Assembly: GCA_947567595.1 (NCBI GenBank)
Contig: CANOMQ010000012.1
Location: forward strand, 40,074-104,073
Direction of reading: 5' to 3'
Origin: an uncultured Lachnospiraceae bacterium
GTDB lineage: Bacteria > Bacillota > Clostridia > Lachnospirales > Lachnospiraceae
DNA: 64,000 bases
In this document: one piece after another, positions 17,064 through 24,953 of the stretch
Numbering within the stretch: the stretch's first letter is position 1
How the letters are laid out: each line of letters begins with the position of its first letter
The notes under the pieces: generated by a model
Databases searched by the model: none
What the model saw: only the letters and a program-made list of their open reading frames with translations
Told to the model about the DNA's origin: nothing
Position numbers and translations under genes: made by a program

Positions 17064-18245
17064 TCACCAAAAAAACCATTTCTTTTTCTTGGGCGTTTCC
17101 AAAACTGTATCGTCTGTTTCACCCGTTTCCTCGTTTATGACACTCGTGTCACTTTCCGCAGACTGTGCCGCTGTCTGTTCTGTTATGACACCTGTGTCAC
17201 TTTCCTCGTCCTCCACATTCCCCTCTGCCTGCGGCTTTGTCACCGCCTCCTGTGGCTCTGCCATCTCCTCATTTATGACACCCGTGTCACTTTCCGTCGT
17301 GCCGTTTCCTGCAATATCCTCTTTTTCACTCTCAATATCAAACAACGCATTCACAAACTCATCTGCGTGGAACTTTTGCAAATCCTCAATCGTCTCCCCC
17401 ACGCCGATATATTTCACCGGAACATTCAGCTCCGACTGGATTGCCACCGCAATGCCGCCCTTCGCCGTCCCGTCCATCTTTGTAAGAATTATGCCCGTCA
17501 AATCCGCAACCTCGCCAAACTCCCTTGCCTGCGAAAGCGCGTTCTGTCCCGTCGTGCCGTCAAGCACAATCAGGTTTTCCCTATGCGCATCCGGAAACTC
17601 CCTGTCGATTATGCGGTTCATTTTCTTTAACTCTTCCATCAGGTTTTTCTTGTTGTGCAGCCGTCCTGCAGTGTCGCAAATCAGCACGTCTATCTTTCTC
17701 GCCTTCGCCGCATTGACCGCGTCATAGATAACCGACGCCGGATCCGCCCCTTCCGCTCCGCCAATCATGTCAACACCTGCCCTGTGCGCCCACTCCGCAA
17801 GCTGTTCTCCCGCCGCGGCGCGGAACGTATCGGCAGCGGCAATCAGCACCCTTCTGCCCTGTCCCTTCAAAATGCTCGCAAGCTTTCCGACCGAGGTCGT
17901 CTTTCCCACGCCGTTGACACCGATGATAAAAATAACCGACTGTTTTTTCTCAAAATCGTACGCCGTATCCCCCACGCACATCTGCTCCCTCATACTCTCA
18001 ACAAGAAGCTCCTTGCACTCCGACGGGTGGCGCAGGTGGCGTTTTTTCACCTCGTCCTTCATGCGCTCTATAATGTCATTCGTGGCGTTGACGCCAATGT
18101 CCCCCATAATCAGGATTTCCTCAAGCTCCTCGTAAAAATCGTCGTCAATCTCCGACGCGCCGTAAAACACCGCGTCAATTCCCGCCACAATGTTATCCCT
18201 TGTCTTGGTTAAGCCTTCCTTTAAACGGCTGAAAAAACCTGCCAT
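17064..18245 (-). CDS. ftsY: Signal recognition particle receptor FtsY with acidic C-terminal tail
   Basis: The SRP receptor GTPase that docks ribosome-SRP complexes at the membrane, 393 residues. It starts with MAGFFSRLKEGLTKTRDNI, so the long acidic N-terminal A domain of many FtsY proteins is missing. The N domain is followed by the G domain: P-loop GVNGVGKTT (near 115), DTFRAAAGEQL, DTAGRLHNK, TKMDGTAKGG and VGETIEDLQ. The NG core ends near residue 303. About 90 acidic residues follow, with three copies of an ESDTGVI-like unit, ending in KKKKWFFW. That tail may replace the A domain in membrane binding. The ATG overlaps the smc stop by one base. Confidence 0.95.
   Translation of the reverse strand: MAGFFSRLKEGLTKTRDNIVAGIDAVFYGASEIDDDFYEELEEILIMGDIGVNATNDIIERMKDEVKKRHLRHPSECKELLVESMREQMCVGDTAYDFEKKQSVIFIIGVNGVGKTTSVGKLASILKGQGRRVLIAAADTFRAAAGEQLAEWAHRAGVDMIGGAEGADPASVIYDAVNAAKARKIDVLICDTAGRLHNKKNLMEELKKMNRIIDREFPDAHRENLIVLDGTTGQNALSQAREFGEVADLTGIILTKMDGTAKGGIAVAIQSELNVPVKYIGVGETIEDLQKFHADEFVNALFDIESEKEDIAGNGTTESDTGVINEEMAEPQEAVTKPQAEGNVEDEESDTGVITEQTAAQSAESDTSVINEETGETDDTVLETPKKKKWFFW
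17138..17289. repeat. Three palindromic repeats inside the ftsY tail
   Basis: TGACACNNGTGTCA occurs at 17138-17151, 17186-17199 and 17276-17289 within a longer imperfect unit (GAAAGTGACACnnGTGTCAT on the coding strand). Each encodes SDTGV or SDTSV. The arms are identical in all copies; the intervening sequence is not. Confidence 0.85.
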
Positions 18246-21200
18246 CAGCTCTCCTCCTTTTTCTCCTCACTCCATTTATCCATCTCGCTGTCCACCAAAT
18301 TCACACTGACAAGCGTAGAAACGCCCTTCTCCTGCATGGTGATACCATACAGACGGTCTGCCTGTTCCATTGTACCACGTCTGTGCGTAATTACAATAAA
18401 CTGCGTGGACTTTTTAAGCTTATTCAAATATTTGGCAAAGCGGCTCACATTCTCCTCGTCAAGCGCCGCCTCAATCTCGTCAAGCAGACAAAACGGCGAC
18501 GGCTTCAAATTCTGTATCGCAAACAACAGCGCAATCGCCGTAAACGATTTCTCGCCACCTGAAAGCTGCATCATGTTTTGCAGCTTTTTGCCGGGCGGCT
18601 GTGCGATAATGCGGATTCCCGCCTCCAAAATATCCTCGTCCTCAATCAGCTCCAGCGTTCCCTTTCCGCCGCCGAATAAATCCTTGAATACCTTATCGAA
18701 CTCCCGTTTGATTTCCTCGAACTTCTCCGCAAACTGCCTGCGCATTGCCGTGTCAAGCTCCTCGATAATCCCCTCGAGCGTCTTCTCCGCCTCAATCAAG
18801 TCGTCGTGCTGGTTCTTCATAAACGTATACCGCTCCATCAGCGCCTTGTAATCCTCAATCGCATTGACATTGACATCGCCAAGCTTTTTGATACCGTCCT
18901 TAATCTCCGCAATCTGTCGCTTCATTGCCAGAGCGTCCGAAAACGCCGCATTGCGCATTCCTGCGGCGGCATTGAGCGTAATCTCATACTCGCTCCACAT
19001 ATAGTTGATTTGGGCTTCAAGCGTCTCCTCAAGCTTCTCCCGCTGTGCGTTTAAGCGGTAGATTTCCTTATCCAGCGCATTCTTTTTCTCCGAAACTTCC
19101 TCTCTTGTCGTAAAAAAGCCCTTCTGCTTTTGCTGTAATTCGTCCCTTGTCTGCTGCTTTTCCTTTAACGCAACCTCCGCGTCCGACTGCGTGCTGTGCG
19201 ATGCCGCAATCGTCTTTTCGATTTCGCCAATGCTACGCTCCTTTGTCTCCATATCGTCATGACACGCATCGAGATTGGTCTGCACCTCGGAAAGCTCCTC
19301 CTTATGGCGCGCAAGCTCGCCCTCCACACGGTCTAGGTTCGTCTGCTCAAACTCCCGCTTCTGCAAAAGCTTCTCGTACTCAACATCCCACTCGCCGACC
19401 ATGCCCGTCTTGCTTGACTCCTCCGCGCGGTAGGTTTCCAGCTCTTTTTGATACACGCCGATGTCCGCCTCAAGCTTTCGTTCCTCCTCCTCGGAGTTTT
19501 TAAGCTCCTCCAAAATGCGGTTCTTATCCGCGTTGATTTCCTCCGTCTTTTGCGCAATCTCAAGCTCCTCGTCCTTCAACGAGCCATAGCCCTCCTTTGC
19601 CTCCGCCTTTCGCTCCTCCACAGCCGTCACGTTCAGCCGTGCCGTATTCTGTGCGATGAAAAGCTCCTGTAATCTTGCCTTTGCCTCCTCAATGTCCCTT
19701 CGGTGGACATTACGCTCCGCCTTGATGTCCTCAATATCCTGCTCCGCCTGCCCAAGACGCTCCTTTGTCTCCAAAACCTTCTGCTCCAATTCCTCAAGCT
19801 CGCGCCGCCTTCCCAAAAGGTTGGAATTGTTTTTAAACGCGCCGCCGCTGATTGCGCCGCCCGGCACCAAAAGCTCGCCCTCAAGCGTCACCATGCGCAC
19901 GCCGTACTGGTACTTTCTTGCGATTTTTACCGCGTTGTCCACATTGTCAACCACGACAATCCTGCCAAGCATGGTCTTTGCGACATTCTCATACTTTTTC
20001 TCAACCCGCACAATCGTGTCCGCAAGCCCGATGACACCCTTCTCCTGCAAAACCTCAGGCGTCTTAAATGCCTGCGGCTTGATAATGCTTGTCAGCGGCA
20101 GAAACGTCGCGCGTCCGAAACGATTCTTTTTGAGGAAAAAAATCATCTTCTTTGCCGTCTCCTCATTGTCCGTGACAATGTTTTGGATATTTCCGCCAAG
20201 CGCCGTCTCAATCGCCGTCTCATACTCCTTGTCAACCTTGATAATATCCGCCACAACGCCGACAATGCCTGTATTTTTCTCCTTCTGCTCCATCACGCGC
20301 TGAATGCTGTTTCCATAGCCCTCATACCGCTCCGTAAGGTTTGAAATGGTGTCAAGCTTTGTCTTACACCGCTGATATTCCTCCTGAAGCGACTTGATTT
20401 CGTCGTCCTTGTTGGAAAGCCGCTCCTTGAATGTCCCCGTCTTTGCGTCCAGCCCCGAAAGCCTGTCGTTCGCCTCAATAATCTCATCATTAATCCGCCG
20501 GAATTCCTCCTGCAGGGTCTGCATTTCCGCGTCAAGCTCCACCTCGTCGCTCTTTGCGCGCAAAAGCCGCGAGTTTAGCTCCGCCTTGCGAATGCGAAGC
20601 TGCTCCATCATCGCGTCATAGCTACCCATATTCGACTTAATCGTGGCGCGCTCGCCAAGCATTGCGATAATGCGGTTCTTATCCCGCTCAAGCTTCTCAT
20701 TCAGCTCCTCAATGCGCGCCTGAACCGCAGAAAGCGAGCCTTTCGCCTCGCTGCGCTCCCGCTCAAGCTCCTCCACCCGCGCGTCAAGCTCTGTCTTTGC
20801 CGCAAGGATTTTCTCGCGCTCCTCCTCCTGCTTGGTAAGCTGTTCCCGAATTGCCACGATACGCTCATTAAAATGCTGCTCATTTCCCTGCGCACCCTTA
20901 ATCTGCTCCCGCAGGACATTCAGCTCACCCTCAAGCTTCCCGCGCAGCACGCTTGTATCCGTCAGCGTGTTCCTCGTATCCTCAAGCTCTTTCTCAAGCT
21001 CCTCAATCCGTTTTGCAACGGTATCATATTCGTCCTTAATCTTATCGTATGCCTGTGCTGTCTCGTCGTATTCGTCCTTCGCGATTGTATAATTTTTATC
21101 AATCTCGGTCAACTGGTCAGAAAGGCTCTCATTCTCCAAAAGAAACAGATTGACATCTAACTCCTTTAGCTCTTCCTTTTTCTTTAAATACACCTTTGCC

Positions 21201-21832
21201 TTCTCGGACTGTCTTTCCAAAGGCCCCGTCTGCTTTTCCAACTCGCTTAAAATATCCGTGACGCGGATTAAATTTGTTTTTTCATCTTCCAGCTTTTTCT
21301 GCGCCGTCGCCTTGCGCTTCTTAAATTTCACAATTCCTGCCGCCTCGTCAAAAAGCTCCCGCTTCTCGTCGGGCTTTCCGCTCAAAATCTTCTCAATCTG
21401 TCCCTGCCCGATAATCGAGTATCCTTCCTTTCCGATACCCGTATCGTAAAACAGCTCGTTCACGTCCTTTAGGCGGCACGGAATGCCGTTAATCGAATAC
21501 TCGCTCTCACCGCTTCGGTAAAGCCGTCTTGCCACCGTCACTTCCGTATAATCAATCGCAAGCTTATGGTCGGCATTGTCAAACGTAATCGCCACATACG
21601 CATACCCAAGCGGCTTTCTTAGCTCCGTCCCCGAAAAAATAACGTCCTGCATGGACTCGCCGCGAAGCTGCTTAATGCGCTGTTCGCCAAGCACCCAGCG
21701 CACCGCGTCCGCGACGTTGCTCTTCCCCGAGCCGTTTGGCCCCACAATGTCCGTAATGCCCTGATGAAACTGAAACAAAATTTTATTGGCAAAGGACTTA
21801 AAGCCCTGTACCTCGATACTCTTTAAATACAT
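18245..21832 (-). CDS. smc: Chromosome condensation and segregation protein SMC
   Basis: Full-length SMC ATPase of 1195 residues that works with ScpA/ScpB to organise the chromosome. It begins MYLKSIEVQGFKSFANK with Walker A GPNGSGKSN. Two long coiled coils (about 165-500 and 670-1030) flank a hinge near 510-660 (VVADIIKVDKEYETAIETAL, LLVPGGAISGG). The C-terminal head has the signature LSGGEKSFTAIALLFA, Walker B CLLDEIEAALDEEN and the switch His in VITHRRGTME. The ATG follows the rnc stop directly, and the stop overlaps the ftsY start. This rnc-smc-ftsY order is standard in Firmicutes. Confidence 0.97.
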   Translation of the reverse strand: MYLKSIEVQGFKSFANKILFQFHQGITDIVGPNGSGKSNVADAVRWVLGEQRIKQLRGESMQDVIFSGTELRKPLGYAYVAITFDNADHKLAIDYTEVTVARRLYRSGESEYSINGIPCRLKDVNELFYDTGIGKEGYSIIGQGQIEKILSGKPDEKRELFDEAAGIVKFKKRKATAQKKLEDEKTNLIRVTDILSELEKQTGPLERQSEKAKVYLKKKEELKELDVNLFLLENESLSDQLTEIDKNYTIAKDEYDETAQAYDKIKDEYDTVAKRIEELEKELEDTRNTLTDTSVLRGKLEGELNVLREQIKGAQGNEQHFNERIVAIREQLTKQEEEREKILAAKTELDARVEELERERSEAKGSLSAVQARIEELNEKLERDKNRIIAMLGERATIKSNMGSYDAMMEQLRIRKAELNSRLLRAKSDEVELDAEMQTLQEEFRRINDEIIEANDRLSGLDAKTGTFKERLSNKDDEIKSLQEEYQRCKTKLDTISNLTERYEGYGNSIQRVMEQKEKNTGIVGVVADIIKVDKEYETAIETALGGNIQNIVTDNEETAKKMIFFLKKNRFGRATFLPLTSIIKPQAFKTPEVLQEKGVIGLADTIVRVEKKYENVAKTMLGRIVVVDNVDNAVKIARKYQYGVRMVTLEGELLVPGGAISGGAFKNNSNLLGRRRELEELEQKVLETKERLGQAEQDIEDIKAERNVHRRDIEEAKARLQELFIAQNTARLNVTAVEERKAEAKEGYGSLKDEELEIAQKTEEINADKNRILEELKNSEEEERKLEADIGVYQKELETYRAEESSKTGMVGEWDVEYEKLLQKREFEQTNLDRVEGELARHKEELSEVQTNLDACHDDMETKERSIGEIEKTIAASHSTQSDAEVALKEKQQTRDELQQKQKGFFTTREEVSEKKNALDKEIYRLNAQREKLEETLEAQINYMWSEYEITLNAAAGMRNAAFSDALAMKRQIAEIKDGIKKLGDVNVNAIEDYKALMERYTFMKNQHDDLIEAEKTLEGIIEELDTAMRRQFAEKFEEIKREFDKVFKDLFGGGKGTLELIEDEDILEAGIRIIAQPPGKKLQNMMQLSGGEKSFTAIALLFAIQNLKPSPFCLLDEIEAALDEENVSRFAKYLNKLKKSTQFIVITHRRGTMEQADRLYGITMQEKGVSTLVSVNLVDSEMDKWSEEKKEES

Positions 21833-22534
21833 TTACCTGTTTCTCCCTTTTAGCAGCATCAGCGCCTCATACGCCGCCTGCTGTTCCGCCGCCTTTTTCG
21901 TCCTGCCGACACCCGTTCCGATTTCCTTCCCGTCAAGATACGCCTTGACATGGAACTGCTTGTCGTGGTCCGGCCCCGTCTCGCCAATCAGCTCATAGTG
22001 AAGCTGTGCCGTGTTCTTCTTCTGAACCTCCTCCTGCAAAAGCGTCTTGCTGTCCATAAACAGGATTTTGTTCTCCAAATCGGAAAGCACAAAACGGTAG
22101 ATGTACTTTTTTGCCTCCTCAATGCCGCCGTCAAGGAATATCGCACCAATCACCGCCTCCATTACGTCCGAGGTAATTGAATCCCGCTTGCGTCCGCCCG
22201 TCGCCTCCTCGCCCTTTCCCAAAAGGATATAGGAACCTAAATCAATATCCCTTGCACAATAGGCAAGCGCAGGCTCGCACACCATCGAGGCGCGCATACG
22301 CGTAAGCTGCCCCTCCGGCATCTGTGGATTTTCCTTATATAAAAATTCGCTCGACACCATCTCCAAAACGGCGTCTCCCAAAAACTCAAGCCGCTCATAA
22401 TTACTCAATTTGTTGATTTTCTGCTCATTTGCAAAAGAGCTGTGTGTAATTGCCTGCCGCAAAAGCTCCTCGTCGCCAAACCGATACCCGATTTTTTCCT
22501 GCAATTGTGCAAGGAGTTCCTTCATATTCCGCAT
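21833..22534 (-). CDS. rnc: Ribonuclease III
   Basis: Double-strand-specific endoribonuclease of 233 residues that processes rRNA and other duplex RNAs. The catalytic domain carries NYERLEFLGDAVLE and later SDVMEAVIGAIFLDGG, which supply the metal-binding acidic residues. The C-terminal double-stranded-RNA-binding domain runs from about residue 160 (LQEEVQKKNTAQLHYE) to GRTKKAAEQQAAYEAL. The ATG at 22534 is preferred, with GGAGG about 10 bases upstream; the ATG at 22525 is nearly as good. It is preceded by a hairpin that could lower readthrough from acpP. Confidence 0.96.
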   Translation of the reverse strand: MRNMKELLAQLQEKIGYRFGDEELLRQAITHSSFANEQKINKLSNYERLEFLGDAVLEMVSSEFLYKENPQMPEGQLTRMRASMVCEPALAYCARDIDLGSYILLGKGEEATGGRKRDSITSDVMEAVIGAIFLDGGIEEAKKYIYRFVLSDLENKILFMDSKTLLQEEVQKKNTAQLHYELIGETGPDHDKQFHVKAYLDGKEIGTGVGRTKKAAEQQAAYEALMLLKGRNR

Positions 22535-22569
22535 TCCCTTAGCACCTCCATGATGAATGTCATCATACA

Positions 22570-22594
22570 AAAAGCCCTGTCGAAAAGGGCTTTT
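22570..22594. terminator. Hairpin between acpP and rnc, possible attenuator
   Basis: AAAAGCCC (22570-22577) pairs with GGGCTTTT (22587-22594). On the minus strand the stem runs into TTTTTG. It lies between the acpP stop and the rnc start, so it may stop part of the transcripts, or serve as an RNase III site. Confidence 0.65.
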
Positions 22595-22615
22595 GTCGAA
22601 ACAAACGTGTTTACT

Positions 22616-22843
22616 TTACATTTTCAGCCTGATAAGCTCCACAGCCTCGCGGACTGTCCTTATGCGCTCCACTCCCTCGGGCGGGACGGTAATATCCAGC
22701 GCGTCCTCCACACCCGTAAAAATCTGATAAAGATCCAACGAATCCGCTCCCAAATCGTCCACAAAATCCATATCCAGAGCAATCTCGTCCGTATCCATTC
22801 CCAAAACAGCCGCAATTACCTTTTGCAACGCTTCCAATTCCAT
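22616..22843 (-). CDS. acpP: Acyl carrier protein
   Basis: A 75-residue acidic helical carrier of fatty acyl chains. The phosphopantetheine attachment motif is present (DDLGADSLDLYQ, Ser near 36). The C-terminal sequence (GVERIRTVREAVELI) is the usual helix IV. It lies downstream of plsX and upstream of rnc, the common arrangement. The ATG at 22843 follows GAGGG. An overlapping open frame at 22611-22856 is a shadow. Confidence 0.95.
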   Translation of the reverse strand: MELEALQKVIAAVLGMDTDEIALDMDFVDDLGADSLDLYQIFTGVEDALDITVPPEGVERIRTVREAVELIRLKM

Positions 22844-22888
22844 TACTATCCCTCATTCTCAGTAAACATATGAAACTTTAATTTCACA

Positions 22889-23902
22889 CTATTCATCTTT
22901 CAAGACAACCTTTTCCTTTATCTTTTCGTTAATCCTCTGCTCCTTGAACGTCGCGCACTGCAAAACCGAGTTCTTGATTTCAATCGCCTCCGAGCTGCCG
23001 TGCGTCTTTACCACAAGACCGTTTAACCCAAGAAGCGGCGCCCCGCCGTGTTCCTCTAAGCTAAAGCCCTTTAAGGTCTGCTTGAGTGCAGGCTTGATTA
23101 AAAGCGCCCCGATTTTACTGCGAAGGGACGACATCAGGCTGGTCTTTACCTTGCGCAGCAGCATTGCCCCGACGCCCTCGTAAAGCTTCAGAATAATGTT
23201 TCCCGCAAACGCCTCGCAGACAATGACGTCCGCATATCCGCTCGGGATTTCCCGCGCCTCTATGCTTCCGATGAAATTGATTTCCGGGCAGTTTTTCAAT
23301 AGCGGAAACGTCTCCTTAACAAGTGCGTTTCCCTTCTCCTCCTCCGCACCGATATTCACAATCGCTACCCGCGGATTGGGTACGCCCATCACGCTCTCCA
23401 TGTACACCGAGCCCATCTTTGCAAACTGCACAAGCTGCGACGGTCTCGCGTCCACATTCGCGCCGCAGTCAATCAAAAGGGAACAGCCCTTCTCCGTCGG
23501 AATGAGCGGTGCAAGGGGAGGTCTTTCAATCCCTTTGATTCTACCGACAATCAGCTGTCCGCCGACAAGTACCGCGCCCGAGCTTCCTGCCGATACAAAC
23601 GCGTCGCACACGCCGTCCTTTACCAAATTTAACGCCACCACAATCGAGGAGTCCTTCTTCTTGCGGATTGCCATAACGGGAGGCTCCGCCGTCTCGATAA
23701 TCTCGGTGGCATTGACCACCTCAATCTGCTCCTTATTGTACGTATACTGTGCAAGCTCCTGCTCCACCGTATCCTTTACGCCCGTCAGATACACTTTGAT
23801 TTTACTGTTCTCATTGACTGCCTCGACAGCACCCTTCACAATCTCCTTTGGCGCGTTGTCGCCGCCCATCGCGTCCACTGCTACCTTAATCATTTCATCC
23901 AT
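22889..23902 (-). CDS. plsX: Phosphate acyltransferase PlsX
   Basis: Converts acyl-ACP to acyl-phosphate, the first step of phospholipid synthesis with PlsY; 337 residues. It begins MDEMIKVAVDAMGGDNAPKEIVKG, the family signature. Further marks are AFVSAGSSGAVLVGG, SLLIDCGANVDARP, ADVIVCEAFAGNIILK and GAPLLGLNGLVVKTHG. The start at 23902 has GGAGG 9 bases upstream. It has its own consensus promoter behind the rpmF terminator, so it can be expressed apart from yceD-rpmF. Confidence 0.96.
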   Translation of the reverse strand: MDEMIKVAVDAMGGDNAPKEIVKGAVEAVNENSKIKVYLTGVKDTVEQELAQYTYNKEQIEVVNATEIIETAEPPVMAIRKKKDSSIVVALNLVKDGVCDAFVSAGSSGAVLVGGQLIVGRIKGIERPPLAPLIPTEKGCSLLIDCGANVDARPSQLVQFAKMGSVYMESVMGVPNPRVAIVNIGAEEEKGNALVKETFPLLKNCPEINFIGSIEAREIPSGYADVIVCEAFAGNIILKLYEGVGAMLLRKVKTSLMSSLRSKIGALLIKPALKQTLKGFSLEEHGGAPLLGLNGLVVKTHGSSEAIEIKNSVLQCATFKEQRINEKIKEKVVLKDE

Positions 23903-23921
23903 TGTCAAAATCCTCCATATC

Positions 23922-23950
23922 ATAATAAATGATACTAAAACTGCTGTCAA
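23922..23950 (-). promoter_or_regulatory. plsX promoter with overlapping palindrome
   Basis: Minus strand: TTGACA (23945-23950), 17-base spacer, TATTAT (23922-23927). The palindrome TATCAT-AATAA-ATGATA (23918-23934) covers the -10, a good position for a repressor of lipid genes. It does not match the classic FapR site. Confidence 0.8.
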
Positions 23951-24000
23951 AAATCAAGCAAAATCACTGCAATCACTGCAAAAGAATGCAAAATTGCCAA

Positions 24001-24035
24001 AAAACAAAAAATTGAGAAGTCCGAAAACCTCTCAA
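24001..24035 (-). terminator. Terminator after rpmF
   Basis: On the minus strand TTGAGA (24030-24035) pairs with TCTCAA (24012-24017), followed by TTTTTTGTTTTTTG. A good intrinsic terminator between rpmF and plsX. Confidence 0.8.
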
Positions 24036-24053
24036 TCCCTTGATTTTTCCTGA

Positions 24054-24233
24054 TTAATCCATCGCGATAATCTCTTTCTTGTTATAAGAGCCGCAAGCCT
24101 TGCACACTCTATGCGGCATCATGAGGGCACCGCACTTGCTGCACTTTACCAATGTAGGCGCGCTCATTTTCCAGTTTGCTCTTCTCTTATCTCTTCTGCT
24201 CTTAGAAGATTTATTTTTTGGACATATAGACAT
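24054..24233 (-). CDS. rpmF: 50S ribosomal protein L32
   Basis: A 59-residue ribosomal protein: MSICPKNKSSKSRRDKRRA at the start, then VKCSKCGALMMPHRVCKACG, a four-Cys zinc ribbon (CxxC...CxxC) typical of L32. GGAGGTG precedes the ATG at 24233. It lies 2 bases after yceD, as in most bacteria, and ends before a strong terminator. Confidence 0.97.
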   Translation of the reverse strand: MSICPKNKSSKSRRDKRRANWKMSAPTLVKCSKCGALMMPHRVCKACGSYNKKEIIAMD

Positions 24234-24235
24234 TG

Positions 24236-24760
24236 TTACACCTCCTTATTTACATTCAAAAAATCCTTTATCACCGCCATACGGGGGTCTGGCACAAAAT
24301 CGTCGCAGCCGCACGCCCCGTCGTTTAAGTTTTTCCCGCAGACCTTGCAAATTCCCTTGCAGTCCTCGTGGCATAAAACCTTTTCCGGCCAATTGAATAA
24401 GATTTCAGCTCTGATTAATTCGTCCACATTTAAGTGATTTCCTTCCAAAAAACTGCATTCATAGTCATCCCTGTCCGCTCCTGCGTAATCAGGGGAAGCC
24501 AGCTTTATGTGAAAGTCAAAATCAAACGGATACTCCACATTGCTTAAACAGCGGTCACAGGCAAGCACCAGTGTCAGCTTTACGCTTCCCTCCGCTAACG
24601 CCTTTGACACTCCAAGATGTGAAAGTCTTAACGTGACAGGATTTTTTTCCCGAACCGGAAATGTTCCGAACGGACTGACAAAGCAATCCTCCTCAAAGGG
24701 CACGTCCAGCTCCTGCACACAGCCGTCATTTGTAAATACCTCAGTCAAATTCACTAACAT
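24236..24760 (-). CDS. YceD family protein (DUF177)
   Basis: A 174-residue protein of the YceD/DUF177 family, almost always upstream of rpmF. Visible marks are VTLRLSHLGVSKALAEGSVK and LACDRCLSNVEYPFDFDF, then LCHEDCKGICKVCGKNLNDG with several Cys that could bind zinc. Plant and bacterial relatives are linked to 23S rRNA accumulation. The ATG at 24760 follows GAGGAG; codons further upstream overlap the promoter. Confidence 0.9.
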   Translation of the reverse strand: MLVNLTEVFTNDGCVQELDVPFEEDCFVSPFGTFPVREKNPVTLRLSHLGVSKALAEGSVKLTLVLACDRCLSNVEYPFDFDFHIKLASPDYAGADRDDYECSFLEGNHLNVDELIRAEILFNWPEKVLCHEDCKGICKVCGKNLNDGACGCDDFVPDPRMAVIKDFLNVNKEV

Positions 24761-24787
24761 TGCAGACTCCTCTTCACACATTCACAT

Positions 24788-24816
24788 ATTATACCGAAAC
24801 CTGAAAATTTTGTCAA
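24788..24816 (-). promoter_or_regulatory. Promoter of yceD-rpmF
   Basis: Minus strand: TTGACA (24811-24816), 17-base spacer, TATAAT (24788-24793), a full consensus match. Confidence 0.9.
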
Positions 24817-24898
24817 CCGAATATCCAAAATTTTTCCGCTTTTGCTGGATTTTCGTGTTTTCATAATCTAATTCATAGTCCAATTCGCGAAATTATGG

Positions 24899-24904
24899 TA
24901 TCAT
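24899..24904 (+). promoter_or_regulatory. Extended -10 of tmcAL
   Basis: TGGTATCAT gives an extended -10 (TGn plus TATCAT) 50 bases ahead of the tmcAL ATG. No clear -35 is seen. Confidence 0.4.
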
Positions 24905-24953
24905 ATCATTATAAGAAATGCAAGAACCCCATACAGGAAAGGATGTTTTTCAT

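Noticed and set aside
17138-17289. CRISPR-like array
   Set aside because: Three palindromic copies at unequal spacing inside an intact coding frame; no cas genes.
22611-22856. Gly/Cys-rich open frame over acpP
   Set aside because: A shadow of acpP in another frame, biased composition only.
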